Of a stretch of DNA of 64,000 nucleotides, positions 1 to 5,748 are shown piece after piece; the first letter of the stretch is position 1; every line of letters starts with the position of its first letter. Position numbers and translations under genes: made by a program. Under the pieces are notes generated by a model that was not told where the DNA came from, made no database searches, and saw only the letters and a list, made by a program, of their open reading frames with translations. Origin of the DNA: a virus; IMG/VR virus record IMGVR_UViG_3300030109_006070, positions 1-64,000 of that record; one strand, given 5' to 3'.

Positions 1-33
1 GGACGGGCGGGTCATGATGTCTGTTGCTGTCAT
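1..33 (-). CDS. 5' end of a leftward gene running off the left edge
   Basis: An ATG on the minus strand at 33-31 opens a frame of 11 codons (MTATDIMTRPS) that is still open at the window edge. A promoter-like pair lies exactly where it does for the neighbouring small genes, with the -10 box six bases before the ATG. Too little is visible to name a product. I call it only because of the promoter context. Confidence 0.45.
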   Translation of the reverse strand, partial: MTATDIMTRPS

Positions 34-39
34 GTGGGT

Positions 40-67
40 ATAGTATCACAGGCGCGGCTAATCGCAA
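40..67 (-). promoter_or_regulatory. Sigma70-type promoter, leaderless
   Basis: Minus strand: TTGCGA (67-62), 16-bp spacer, TACTAT (45-40), then six bases to the ATG at 33. The start codon falls at the expected transcription start, so the mRNA would have no leader. Confidence 0.5.
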
Positions 68-105
68 GCGTTTTTTTGCGTTATTACGCATTTTTTTTTC
101 GTGCT

Positions 106-181
106 GTAACTGATTGACTATCAATGACTTATGAGGCGGCGGGGGCCGCGTCGTCGTAACTCGTTGAGCGTCAACGACTTA
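106..181. repeat. Pair of palindrome-containing direct repeats
   Basis: Two 26-bp copies, 106-131 and 156-181, sit exactly 50 bp apart. Shared pattern: GTAACT, two variable bases, TTGA, three variable bases, TCAA, one variable base, GACTTA. The TTGA/TCAA arms make each copy a short inverted repeat; in the second copy the arms extend to CGTTGA/TCAACG. A GC-rich hairpin (GCGGC/GCCGC) lies between them near 136-150. They could be operators or replication-protein sites. The function is unknown. Confidence 0.5.
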
Positions 182-203
182 CAACGCAATTTTCTTGTCA
201 AGC

Positions 204-238
204 AAAAACCTCGCCACCGACTCCACTCGGTGACGAGG
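204..238 (-). terminator. Rho-independent terminator, leftward
   Basis: Read on the minus strand, a 12-bp stem with one mismatch (238-227 pairing with 220-209) closes a six-base loop and is followed by TTTTT (208-204). It lies about 27 bp past the stop codon at 265 and would end the leftward transcript of the two genes between 265 and 749. Confidence 0.7.
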
Positions 239-249
239 CTCCATGACAG

Positions 250-265
250 CGACAGGTTACCCTGT
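250..265. other. Small hairpin at a gene 3' end
   Basis: GACAGG and CCTGTC form a perfect six-base-pair stem around a four-base loop, touching the stop codon of the 84-aa gene. It may protect the 3' end or add to the terminator at 204-238. Confidence 0.4.
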
Positions 266-519
266 CAAGATTTTTTGTGTGCTAGTTTTACAATCGTATC
301 CCCTAACATTAACACAACAGCCCACAGTGCTGGCATTCCTAACATTACCAAAAGAAAGTCGGGACCGTCCCACCCTCGCATAACACTATTAAAAAGTGCG
401 GGACCGCTACCGATTAAGACGGCGGTGACTATGACAAAAAGATTTATACTAATGCATACCATCGCAGAGAATAGAAAGCGGTCAATGAAGTGGTTAAGGG
501 TAGAGAAGAATTTTTTCAT
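265..519 (-). CDS. Small membrane protein (84 aa)
   Basis: Unrecognised family. A basic N-terminus (MKKFF) precedes two hydrophobic segments at about residues 17-38 and 55-76, so it is likely a two-pass inner-membrane protein with a lysine-rich tail. No -10 box lies before its ATG. It follows the 63-aa gene by 38 bp and is probably co-transcribed from the promoter at 756-784. The terminator at 204-238 ends the unit. The gap to the upstream gene holds T-rich, GTGTG-containing repeats that resemble the gene's own 3' end, suggesting slippage duplication. An early host-takeover or superinfection role is possible but unproven. Confidence 0.7.
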   Translation of the reverse strand: MKKFFSTLNHFIDRFLFSAMVCISINLFVIVTAVLIGSGPALFNSVMRGWDGPDFLLVMLGMPALWAVVLMLGDTIVKLAHKKS

Positions 520-557
520 GATTTTTTTTGTGTGTGTGTTAGATTTTTTTGTGTGTG

Positions 558-749
558 TTAGTGAGTCGTTTCGATTTCCTTGACTGCCTCATCAAGTTGG
601 TTCTCGATTCTTTTAAAGGTCTGCTTGTTAAAGGCGGATGTCTCTTGCCATGCCGCACCTGCGGCGGCGATGCCTGAAGCTCCTTTCATCACCATTTGGA
701 GTTTGAAGATTTGATCTTTTAGTTGGTCGATTTTTTCTTGTTCTGTCAT
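558..749 (-). CDS. Small helical protein (63 aa)
   Basis: Unrecognised. The N-terminal half (MTEQEKIDQLKDQIFKLQMV) has heptad spacing typical of a short coiled coil. An Ala/Gly stretch (about residues 23-34) and a charged C-terminal helix follow. The start is fixed by a promoter whose -10 box (TATATT) ends six bases before the ATG, giving a leaderless mRNA. It heads a two-gene leftward unit with the 84-aa membrane protein. It may dimerise. No function can be given. Confidence 0.65.
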   Translation of the reverse strand: MTEQEKIDQLKDQIFKLQMVMKGASGIAAAGAAWQETSAFNKQTFKRIENQLDEAVKEIETTH

Positions 750-755
750 GATTAG

Positions 756-784
756 AATATACTTTATAAGTGGAGTTAACGCAA
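756..784 (-). promoter_or_regulatory. Sigma70-type promoter, leaderless
   Basis: Minus strand: TTGCGT (784-779), 17-bp spacer, TATATT (761-756), then six bases to the ATG at 749. Confidence 0.65.
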
Positions 785-788
785 GTAT

Positions 789-974
789 TTATTTACTTTT
801 TTTTGCGGCGGCTAGTCTTGCGGCTTTAGCCTTGGCGACTGGGCGCTTCGCCCATTCAGCGCGAAGCTCTTCGAGCGTTCTCATATCGCACTGGTTATGG
901 TTACCCGCGTTTGCGCGGATCATGGCGCGGCGCTTTTCGCTACGCTGTTCTTGTTGTTTGTAGTAACTTATCAT
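789..974 (-). CDS. Small basic early protein (61 aa)
   Basis: Unrecognised. The protein is strongly basic, with an Arg-rich middle and a Lys/Ala-rich C-terminal helix (residues about 44-61, ending AAAKKSK) that could bind nucleic acid. Its own promoter has a -10 box six bases before the ATG, so it should be a leaderless single-gene unit. Base composition is more GC-rich than in the late genes. The size, single promoter and position suit an early phage gene acting on the host. Confidence 0.65.
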   Translation of the reverse strand: MISYYKQQEQRSEKRRAMIRANAGNHNQCDMRTLEELRAEWAKRPVAKAKAARLAAAKKSK

Positions 975-980
975 GTTTAT

Positions 981-1009
981 ACTATAGCACGGTTTGAGTT
1001 AAAAGTCAA
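981..1009 (-). promoter_or_regulatory. Sigma70-type promoter, leaderless
   Basis: Minus strand: TTGACT (1009-1004), 17-bp spacer, TATAGT (986-981), then ATAAAC and the ATG at 974. The hexamers, spacing and the ATAAAC gap are nearly identical to the promoter at 1263-1291. Confidence 0.8.
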
Positions 1010-1037
1010 GAGTAAAAGTATCTTTTTTTTTATTTTT

Positions 1038-1256
1038 TTAGATGCTCAACTTGTTGAGCATTGGCGACCAGTCGCGGCTTACGATATCTTCCAATCTGAT
1101 ATCATCGATTGCGTCCAGAGCAATTTCTTGCTCGCCGCCGTCTTGATCCATAGCCCACACAAAACCATTTTCTAGGTCTGTGTCAGTTACGATGAACCAT
1201 TGCCCTTGTGACACGATTTCCGCGCCGTTTCCGATTTGTTTTTGAATTTCTGTCAT
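1038..1256 (-). CDS. Small acidic early protein (72 aa)
   Basis: Unrecognised. It is acidic, with a beta-rich look (GQWFIVTDTDLENGFVWAMD) and no membrane segment. The reading frame extends upstream to 1358, but the added residues come from the spacer and promoter of this gene, so I place the start at the ATG (1256-1254) directly behind the promoter. That gives a leaderless mRNA. It is one of a row of single-gene leftward units. No homologue is recalled. Confidence 0.7.
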   Translation of the reverse strand: MTEIQKQIGNGAEIVSQGQWFIVTDTDLENGFVWAMDQDGGEQEIALDAIDDIRLEDIVSRDWSPMLNKLSI

Positions 1257-1262
1257 GTTTAT

Positions 1263-1291
1263 ACTATAGCACAGGTTAAAGTTAAAAGCAA
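1263..1291 (-). promoter_or_regulatory. Sigma70-type promoter, leaderless
   Basis: Minus strand: TTGCTT (1291-1286), 17-bp spacer, TATAGT (1268-1263), then ATAAAC and the ATG at 1256. It is a near-copy of the promoter at 981-1009. Confidence 0.8.
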
Positions 1292-1309
1292 GTTTTTTTT
1301 TGTTTTTTT

Positions 1310-1552
1310 TTATCTGCAATCTTCGACCCACCAAACCCTTGCCTCGGTGTCTACCCACTTCTCAACTCCATTAGTTGAGTTGTAGAAACGTCCTTGTTTG
1401 CCAAGTTTGCCGTTGTTGTTCTTGTCGGCAGCTTCTTGGCGTTGCTTCTTGTTAAGCGCCCACCATGTATCTGATGGGTAGCATGGAGCGATCTCCACGC
1501 AGTCAACTATTTCACCTTTGTCGTTCTCGAATTGTATTATGTTCTCTGTCAT
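1310..1552 (-). CDS. Small early protein (80 aa)
   Basis: Unrecognised. It is a soluble, Trp-rich protein (five Trp, including TWWAL and RVWWVEDC) with a short DKNNNGKLG stretch resembling part of a calcium loop. The frame extends upstream through a TTG, but that part covers the promoter, so the ATG at 1552 is chosen. The mRNA leader would be only about 0-4 nt. It is the first of the leftward small genes and lies next to the structured non-coding region. Confidence 0.7.
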   Translation of the reverse strand: MTENIIQFENDKGEIVDCVEIAPCYPSDTWWALNKKQRQEAADKNNNGKLGKQGRFYNSTNGVEKWVDTEARVWWVEDCR

Positions 1553-1561
1553 GATGTAGTA

Positions 1562-1590
1562 ACTATAGCACACAACCAAACAAAAGTAAA
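1562..1590 (-). promoter_or_regulatory. Sigma70-type promoter, near-leaderless
   Basis: Minus strand: TTTACT (1590-1585), 17-bp spacer, TATAGT (1567-1562), nine bases to the ATG at 1552. The bases TGTGC before the -10 box are shared with its two neighbours. Confidence 0.75.
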
Positions 1591-1645
1591 GTTTTTTTTA
1601 CATTATTTTGCATTAATAAAAATTAATTTAAAAGGGCTTGACACC

Positions 1646-1762
1646 CTCCCCCATTTCTGAAAAAATTAGTTTGCGTTTGCGTGGCAAACTGGCGGGGGGA
1701 GTCCATTATCAATCTATCAACGAGAAACCCCCACCCAATTGTCTGGGCGCGGTAAACGGGGG
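1646..1762. ncRNA. Candidate structured RNA or cis element
   Basis: No gene lies between 1591 and 1812, but this stretch folds well. An outer stem pairs CTCCCCC (1646-1652) with GGGGGAG (1695-1701). Inside it, AGTTTGC (1668-1674) pairs with GCAAACT (1684-1690). A second domain pairs CCCCC (1728-1732) with GGGGG (1758-1762), enclosing CCCA/TGGG. GC content is well above the surroundings. It lies where leftward early and rightward late transcription diverge, so it could be a small RNA, an origin, or a packaging site. The strand is unknown. Confidence 0.45.
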
Positions 1763-1801
1763 CATGAGTTCATTTATTGTTTAAAAAAAATAATCAGACC
1801 C

Positions 1802-1807
1802 TATAAT
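1802..1807 (+). promoter_or_regulatory. -10 box (TATAAT) just before a GTG start
   Basis: A perfect TATAAT ends five bases before the GTG at 1813. The best -35 (TTGTTT, 1777-1782) is weak, with a 19-bp spacer. The position matches the leaderless pattern of the leftward genes. Confidence 0.45.
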
Positions 1808-1812
1808 TCAAA

Positions 1813-1974
1813 GTGACTCTTGACGATGTAACAAAGTATGTGCCATTGGTAGCTGGGGTTATGTATGGTGTCGTGGCCTTTGCTTATTTCATGAAAAAGG
1901 ATTATGGTTGGGGTGTGATCTGGATTTCCTATGCCACGGCAAATTTTGGCCTTATGGTAGTTGGTAATCAGTAA
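1813..1974 (+). CDS. 53-aa two-pass membrane protein
   Basis: A short open frame starts at GTG. The product has two hydrophobic segments at about residues 9-27 (VPLVAGVMYGVVAFAYFM) and 33-51 (GWGVIWISYATANFGLMVVG), joined by a KKDYG turn. A Lys/Asp N-terminus and amphipathic pattern suit a small inner-membrane protein. Similar tiny proteins occur in many phages, and some are holin-like, but nothing here proves that. TATAAT five bases before the GTG supports this start. The tail protein at 1994 follows by 19 bp. Confidence 0.6.
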   Translation: MTLDDVTKYVPLVAGVMYGVVAFAYFMKKDYGWGVIWISYATANFGLMVVGNQ

Positions 1975-1978
1975 AACG

Positions 1979-1986
1979 GTGTAAAT
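1979..1986 (+). promoter_or_regulatory. GTGTAA-type promoter candidate
   Basis: GTGTAAAT ends seven bases before the ATG at 1994. It is one copy of a motif repeated before late genes. Confidence 0.4.
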
Positions 1987-1993
1987 TAAACAA

Positions 1994-2848
1994 ATGAGTT
2001 TATCTTATAGCAATTTTCCTGTTTACATTGGTGAGGTTGGTGTTGGCGTATCTGCTCCTTCGGAAGTGAACGGCTATATACCCGCCACTCAAGCAAGTGT
2101 AAATTACAATACAAATCATAGCCCCAAACGTAAACTAGGAAAAACAATAGCCTCTGATGATCAGTTTGGCTTTAGCTCTGCGTTAACTGCTGATATATCT
2201 ATTGATTGCGTATTTCACACTGGGATGCTCTCTGGTTTGGATTTTTTAACAGATGCTAATCAAGATAATTTTGTTGTCATCCAAGTGGGCAGTGGTCTTT
2301 ACGATAAATGTTATGCTACAGATGTATCTATAAACATAAGTCCATTTGCGCCTGTTACTTTAAATGCTAATTTTGTTTCTTTAGCTCCTGCAATTGATCA
2401 ACCTATCAGCGGAGATCCACATCCATACAAGGGATCAGTTGTTCCTTTAGATAGTGATGCGGTGGCTTATGGGCACACATGCTTTATAGATGATAATGCA
2501 AGCATCTTAAATAATGTGCAATCCCAAATAAGCTTTAAAAGAAGCTATGCCCGAAGCCCAGTTTACAATATAGGGTCAATAAACGCCTCATCTATGCTAC
2601 TTGATGGAGTAGAGGAAGAACTAACTGTAGCTTCTACAGGTTTAAACAGCTTAATAAATTTTAGCGGAGAAGCTTTATCTAATTCTTTGACTGTAAATGT
2701 TTGCGGAATAGGAGGCACCGCTGTTATGCCGCAGATTTTAGATATAATTCAATTTAATGCTGGCTCTAGAGTGTTAACGGAATCTTACTCAAACCAAGGA
2801 GGAGAAACTTTAACGACCAGCGCTACGATTAAACAAATAAAATTATGA
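1994..2848 (+). CDS. Tail-tube-like structural protein (paralogue A)
   Basis: A beta-rich, Ser/Asn-rich 284-aa protein without signal peptide or membrane segment. It shares a two-part pattern with the proteins at 16001, 27836 and 29600: a central strand pair like ATDVSINISPFAPVTLNANF (about residues 108-127), then SFKRSYARSP followed by a second strand block. In the paralogues these match YxxxxxVGSxPxVxxxF and a SLERxxxYGLG/PLSRSPIDRLG segment. I infer a virion component of the tail tube or a decoration subunit. It stands apart from the main tail block, beside PhoH, which is odd for a structural gene. Confidence 0.55.
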   Translation: MSLSYSNFPVYIGEVGVGVSAPSEVNGYIPATQASVNYNTNHSPKRKLGKTIASDDQFGFSSALTADISIDCVFHTGMLSGLDFLTDANQDNFVVIQVGSGLYDKCYATDVSINISPFAPVTLNANFVSLAPAIDQPISGDPHPYKGSVVPLDSDAVAYGHTCFIDDNASILNNVQSQISFKRSYARSPVYNIGSINASSMLLDGVEEELTVASTGLNSLINFSGEALSNSLTVNVCGIGGTAVMPQILDIIQFNAGSRVLTESYSNQGGETLTTSATIKQIKL

Positions 2849-2851
2849 TTT

Positions 2852-2862
2852 AAGTGTAATAA
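2852..2862 (+). promoter_or_regulatory. AAGTGTAATAA promoter candidate
   Basis: A full-length copy of the recurrent motif, ending nine bases before the phoH ATG at 2872. No Shine-Dalgarno sequence lies in the gap. Confidence 0.5.
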
Positions 2863-2871
2863 CTATTACAT

Positions 2872-3588
2872 ATGGCACTTAAAAAATTGTCTAATTTTCG
2901 TCTAGAGCCTCATACATTCCACTCCATTAAGTTCAAGGAGAGGAAATTTAAATTTACCCCAAATCAGCGCAAATTTCTAGCGACTATGCTAGACCCCGAA
3001 GTGAAGATCATGTTTGTGTCTGGCCCCGCAGGTTCTAGTAAAACATACATGTCTTTATATGGGTGTTTGCGTTTAATGGCTGAAGATAAAGAAAAAGACC
3101 TTCTTTACATAAGAAGTATTGTCGAGAGCGCAGATAAGGGACTAGGGAGCCTTCCTGGAGATATGTCTGAAAAGTTTAATCCTTTTACGTTGCCTTTATA
3201 CGACAAATTGGAAGAAATAATACATGAGGGAGATACAGCCTTCTTGAAACAGAAAGAGAGGGTCACAGCTATCCCTATAAACTTTTTAAGAGGAGCCAAC
3301 TGGAACAATAAGTTAATTGTAGCTGATGAAGCTCAAAACTTCACGTTCAAAGAGTTGACTACTTTGATAACTCGTATTGGAGAAGATACTAAGTTGTGTA
3401 TCTGTGGAGACTTTATGCAAAGTGATATTAACGGCAAGACTGGGTTCAAAGATATGTTTGATATCTTCTCTGATGACAAATCAAGGGAGAACGGCATACA
3501 CTCTTTCTCATTTTCCACAAACGACATCGTAAGGAGTAAAATATTAAAGTTTATCATTTCTAAGTTAGAAAAAGGTAAGAAAGTGTAA
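2872..3588 (+). CDS. phoH: PhoH-like P-loop ATPase
   Basis: PhoH-family proteins are cytoplasmic ATPases, some linked to RNA turnover and common in marine phages. The Walker A motif GPAGSSKT is at residues 51-58 and the Walker B-type strand LIVADEAQN at 148-156. The conserved GDFMQSDI segment near 179-186 matches the sensor strand of PhoH/SF1-like ATPases. At 238 aa it is the length of the PhoH core alone, without KH or PIN domains. It has its own GTGTAATA motif and no ribosome-binding site. The family call is secure; the role in infection is not known. Confidence 0.9.
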   Translation: MALKKLSNFRLEPHTFHSIKFKERKFKFTPNQRKFLATMLDPEVKIMFVSGPAGSSKTYMSLYGCLRLMAEDKEKDLLYIRSIVESADKGLGSLPGDMSEKFNPFTLPLYDKLEEIIHEGDTAFLKQKERVTAIPINFLRGANWNNKLIVADEAQNFTFKELTTLITRIGEDTKLCICGDFMQSDINGKTGFKDMFDIFSDDKSRENGIHSFSFSTNDIVRSKILKFIISKLEKGKKV

Positions 3589-3709
3589 TATTATAAGTAT
3601 AAGCAAGAATAAGTGTCACGCGCTAGCGGCGAACTGCTTCAAAACACAAAAAGGACACAAGCCTTGTTTTTTTTAGAAAAAATTAATTTTAATTATATAA
3701 ATATATAGT
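3589..3709 (+). promoter_or_regulatory. Intergenic region with TATAAATA box
   Basis: No gene is seen in this 121-bp gap. TATAAATA (3696-3703), the octamer used by T4 late promoters, ends six bases before the ATG at 3710, although this DNA is AT-rich enough for a chance match. A weak hairpin (AAGG/CCTT) followed by eight T at about 3655-3674 may end transcription from phoH. Confidence 0.35.
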
Positions 3710-4060
3710 ATGGCTCATCTATTTTGTCACAGTTGCGGTGCAAAACTTTCTTACGCTAATGCAAAACCTAATTTTTGCGAAAAGTGCGGCGAACAACTTA
3801 ATTCTTTAGCTTCTACGACTTCCACTAACACTTCAGCAGGTATGCCTGTTCTGGAGAAATCTGTAGTCATCTCCCAAGATGAGACAGATGCACAAACTGT
3901 CCCAAATATTTCTAAGTTGCAAGTAGAAGTTCAAGCGTCTGACAAAAGCCCTTTGACCTTTGGTTCATTGATAGGGGAGTCAACTGAATCTGATTTTAAT
4001 CAGACAAGGAAGGCCAGATCTATTAATGAATTTATTGATGAAAAAAAGAAAGAAGGGTGA
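3710..4060 (+). CDS. Zinc-ribbon protein (116 aa)
   Basis: The N-terminus carries a double-knuckle zinc ribbon, FCHSCGAKL and FCEKCGEQL, with Cys at about residues 6, 9, 23 and 26. The rest is a low-complexity Ser/Thr/Glu-rich linker ending in a Lys-rich tail. Such ribbons bind nucleic acid or protein. The 3' end overlaps the next gene, a sigma-like factor, by 35 bp in another frame, so the two are probably translationally coupled and may act together in late transcription. The exact function is unknown. Confidence 0.6.
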   Translation: MAHLFCHSCGAKLSYANAKPNFCEKCGEQLNSLASTTSTNTSAGMPVLEKSVVISQDETDAQTVPNISKLQVEVQASDKSPLTFGSLIGESTESDFNQTRKARSINEFIDEKKKEG

Positions 4061-4712
4061 ATACATATATGAAGACTTTTCTGAAGTAATTGATGCCGCG
4101 ATAAAAAAACAGCAATATAAGTGGCGACTCAATGCTGTTCGATGGTTTGATTTTAATGATGTCGAGCAAATCATCAAATTGCACATTTCTAAGAAATGGC
4201 ACATGTGGGATCAAGAAAGACCGCTTGAGCCTTGGATTGGTAGGATAATATCCAATCAGATAAGAAACCTTATAAGGAACCATTATGGGAACTATGTGAA
4301 CCCTTGTCCCGATTATCAAACACAAGGTCATGATTCATTTAAGTGTCCTGTCTGTTCAAAGTGGGAAAAATCTAAAAAAGCCGCTTTAGAGTTAAAAATC
4401 CCATTATCTACAGAGGATTTTGTAAAAGAGGTCACTACCAGAGAATATTTAGATTTTGATTTTTCAACATCTTTACAGAAGCTAAATGGACAAATGAAAA
4501 TCCGTTTAAGCGAAGTTCACTATGTTGCATACCGAATGTTATATTTTGATAAAAATACTGAAGAAGATGTGGCTAAATTTATGGGCTACAAGATTTCAGC
4601 TCAAAAAAGGAAACTTGGCTATAGACAAGTGAAAAATTTAAAAAAGAAGTTCCTACAGGTGGCTATGGAAATACTAAGGGAGCAAGATATTATAGGAGAT
4701 GGAACTGACTGA
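4026..4712 (+). CDS. Divergent sigma70-family factor (candidate late sigma)
   Basis: Residues about 35-88 look like sigma region 2: RLNAVRWFDFNDVEQIIKLH, then WDQERPLEPWIGRIISNQIR, which matches the pattern of a helix, a D-x-ERP-x-PW turn and a helix with NxxRNxxR. An insertion after it has CP (94), H102 and CPVC (107-110), a possible zinc site. The C-terminal third (about 165-215: ISAQKRKLGYRQVKNLKKKF) could be a region 4-like helix-turn-helix. Phage factors of this kind, such as T4 gp55, direct host polymerase to late promoters. An alternative start lies at 4038. The family call is by pattern only. Confidence 0.6.
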   Translation: MNLLMKKRKKGEYIYEDFSEVIDAAIKKQQYKWRLNAVRWFDFNDVEQIIKLHISKKWHMWDQERPLEPWIGRIISNQIRNLIRNHYGNYVNPCPDYQTQGHDSFKCPVCSKWEKSKKAALELKIPLSTEDFVKEVTTREYLDFDFSTSLQKLNGQMKIRLSEVHYVAYRMLYFDKNTEEDVAKFMGYKISAQKRKLGYRQVKNLKKKFLQVAMEILREQDIIGDGTD

Positions 4713-5748
4713 AGAGCAAAAAAACTTTTTACGGGACAACGCATCTGAAATTCCCGACTTAATTGATTTGACCAAGCAATGCTTCGGCGACGACTCTTTG
4801 GATGGACGCTCTAAAGAGGGAAGAGCTGTAAGGAAATTTTTAGTAGAAAACTCTATTGAATTCAAAACTACTGGTAGAATCCCAGCGGAAGTCATTGAGT
4901 TTACTTCCGAGCAAAAAGATTTTATAATTCAACAAGCAGAAGAAGGTTTATCTTCTCTGGAGATAGCTAAAATCGTTTTCCCTTCCAGAATCATAAGACC
5001 TTTGAGTGCAGAGCAACGAGCTGTCCTCGCTGAAATTAGAGAGGTAAATCCTGACATTTTGCCGTCTCAAGATTCAGGCGCTCTCAATTCATACATCGCA
5101 CCGAAGTCTGCATCGCGGATCATCAAAAAAATCAATGATTCGACTGGTTTGGGCTTAGATGAATCCAAACTTAACAGACAAAAACAAATTTGCGTAGAAA
5201 AACTAAAAGTTAACCTTTCTAACTCAAGATTTCTAAAAATTATTAACAATTTGTTGAATCAAGAAGATCGAGTTTTATTCGAGCATGAATTTGTTCGGTT
5301 AACTTGGGATAAGCCAGATTTAACTGCTGATGAAATTAATTTGTATTTAAATGTGTGCAAGGAGGTTATTAATCTTGAGGTTATCAGTGCTCACCTTAAC
5401 AAACTTAATAGTATGTTTGATGAGGCTGATGAGCAGCAGGAGATGTCTATCAGACTTGCAGAAATTATCAAAACCAAGAGTTCAGAGTATCATCAATGCG
5501 AAACACGTATTGAAAACCTAACTAAAAAGCTTCAAGGAGATAGAAGCGAAAGGATGAAGAAGCTAAACAAAGAAAACGCTTCATTTCTTTCTATAGTGCA
5601 GTTATTCCAAGAAGAAGAGGAGAGAGAGACGATGATTAGAATTGCAGAGATGCAAAAGCAAGCTGTAAAGCAGGAAGCTGAAAGATTAGAGGGTATGTCA
5701 GAATGGAAAGCAAGAGTATTAGGAATTGGCCAGCAAGATGTCATTTAA
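4699..5748 (+). CDS. Putative terminase small subunit / DNA-binding coiled-coil protein
   Basis: A 349-aa protein without a motif that fixes its family. The N-terminal third has two repeats of a short helical module (TEEQKNFLRDNASEIPDLID at 3 and TSEQKDFIIQQAEEGLSSLE at 69), the second continuing as EIAKIVF like a helix-turn-helix. Residues about 230-330 are charged coiled coil. Its place two genes upstream of the large terminase, with a DNA-binding head and oligomerising helices, suits a small terminase. It overlaps the sigma-like gene by 14 bp and the nuclease gene by 11 bp. It could instead be a transcription co-factor. Confidence 0.4.
   Translation: MELTEEQKNFLRDNASEIPDLIDLTKQCFGDDSLDGRSKEGRAVRKFLVENSIEFKTTGRIPAEVIEFTSEQKDFIIQQAEEGLSSLEIAKIVFPSRIIRPLSAEQRAVLAEIREVNPDILPSQDSGALNSYIAPKSASRIIKKINDSTGLGLDESKLNRQKQICVEKLKVNLSNSRFLKIINNLLNQEDRVLFEHEFVRLTWDKPDLTADEINLYLNVCKEVINLEVISAHLNKLNSMFDEADEQQEMSIRLAEIIKTKSSEYHQCETRIENLTKKLQGDRSERMKKLNKENASFLSIVQLFQEEEERETMIRIAEMQKQAVKQEAERLEGMSEWKARVLGIGQQDVI

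Noticed and set aside
520-557. Separate gene or repeat element in the T/GTGTG-rich gap
   Set aside because: Short, low-complexity and explained by duplication of the neighbouring gene's 3' end.
131-583. 150-aa rightward open frame over the early region
   Set aside because: Low-complexity, basic translation opposite the well-supported 265-519 gene and running through repeats and the terminator hairpin.
3696-3703. T4-type late promoter TATAAATA as the phage's general late signal
   Set aside because: Only one well-placed copy was noticed in very AT-rich DNA. The GTGTAA motif recurs much more consistently.
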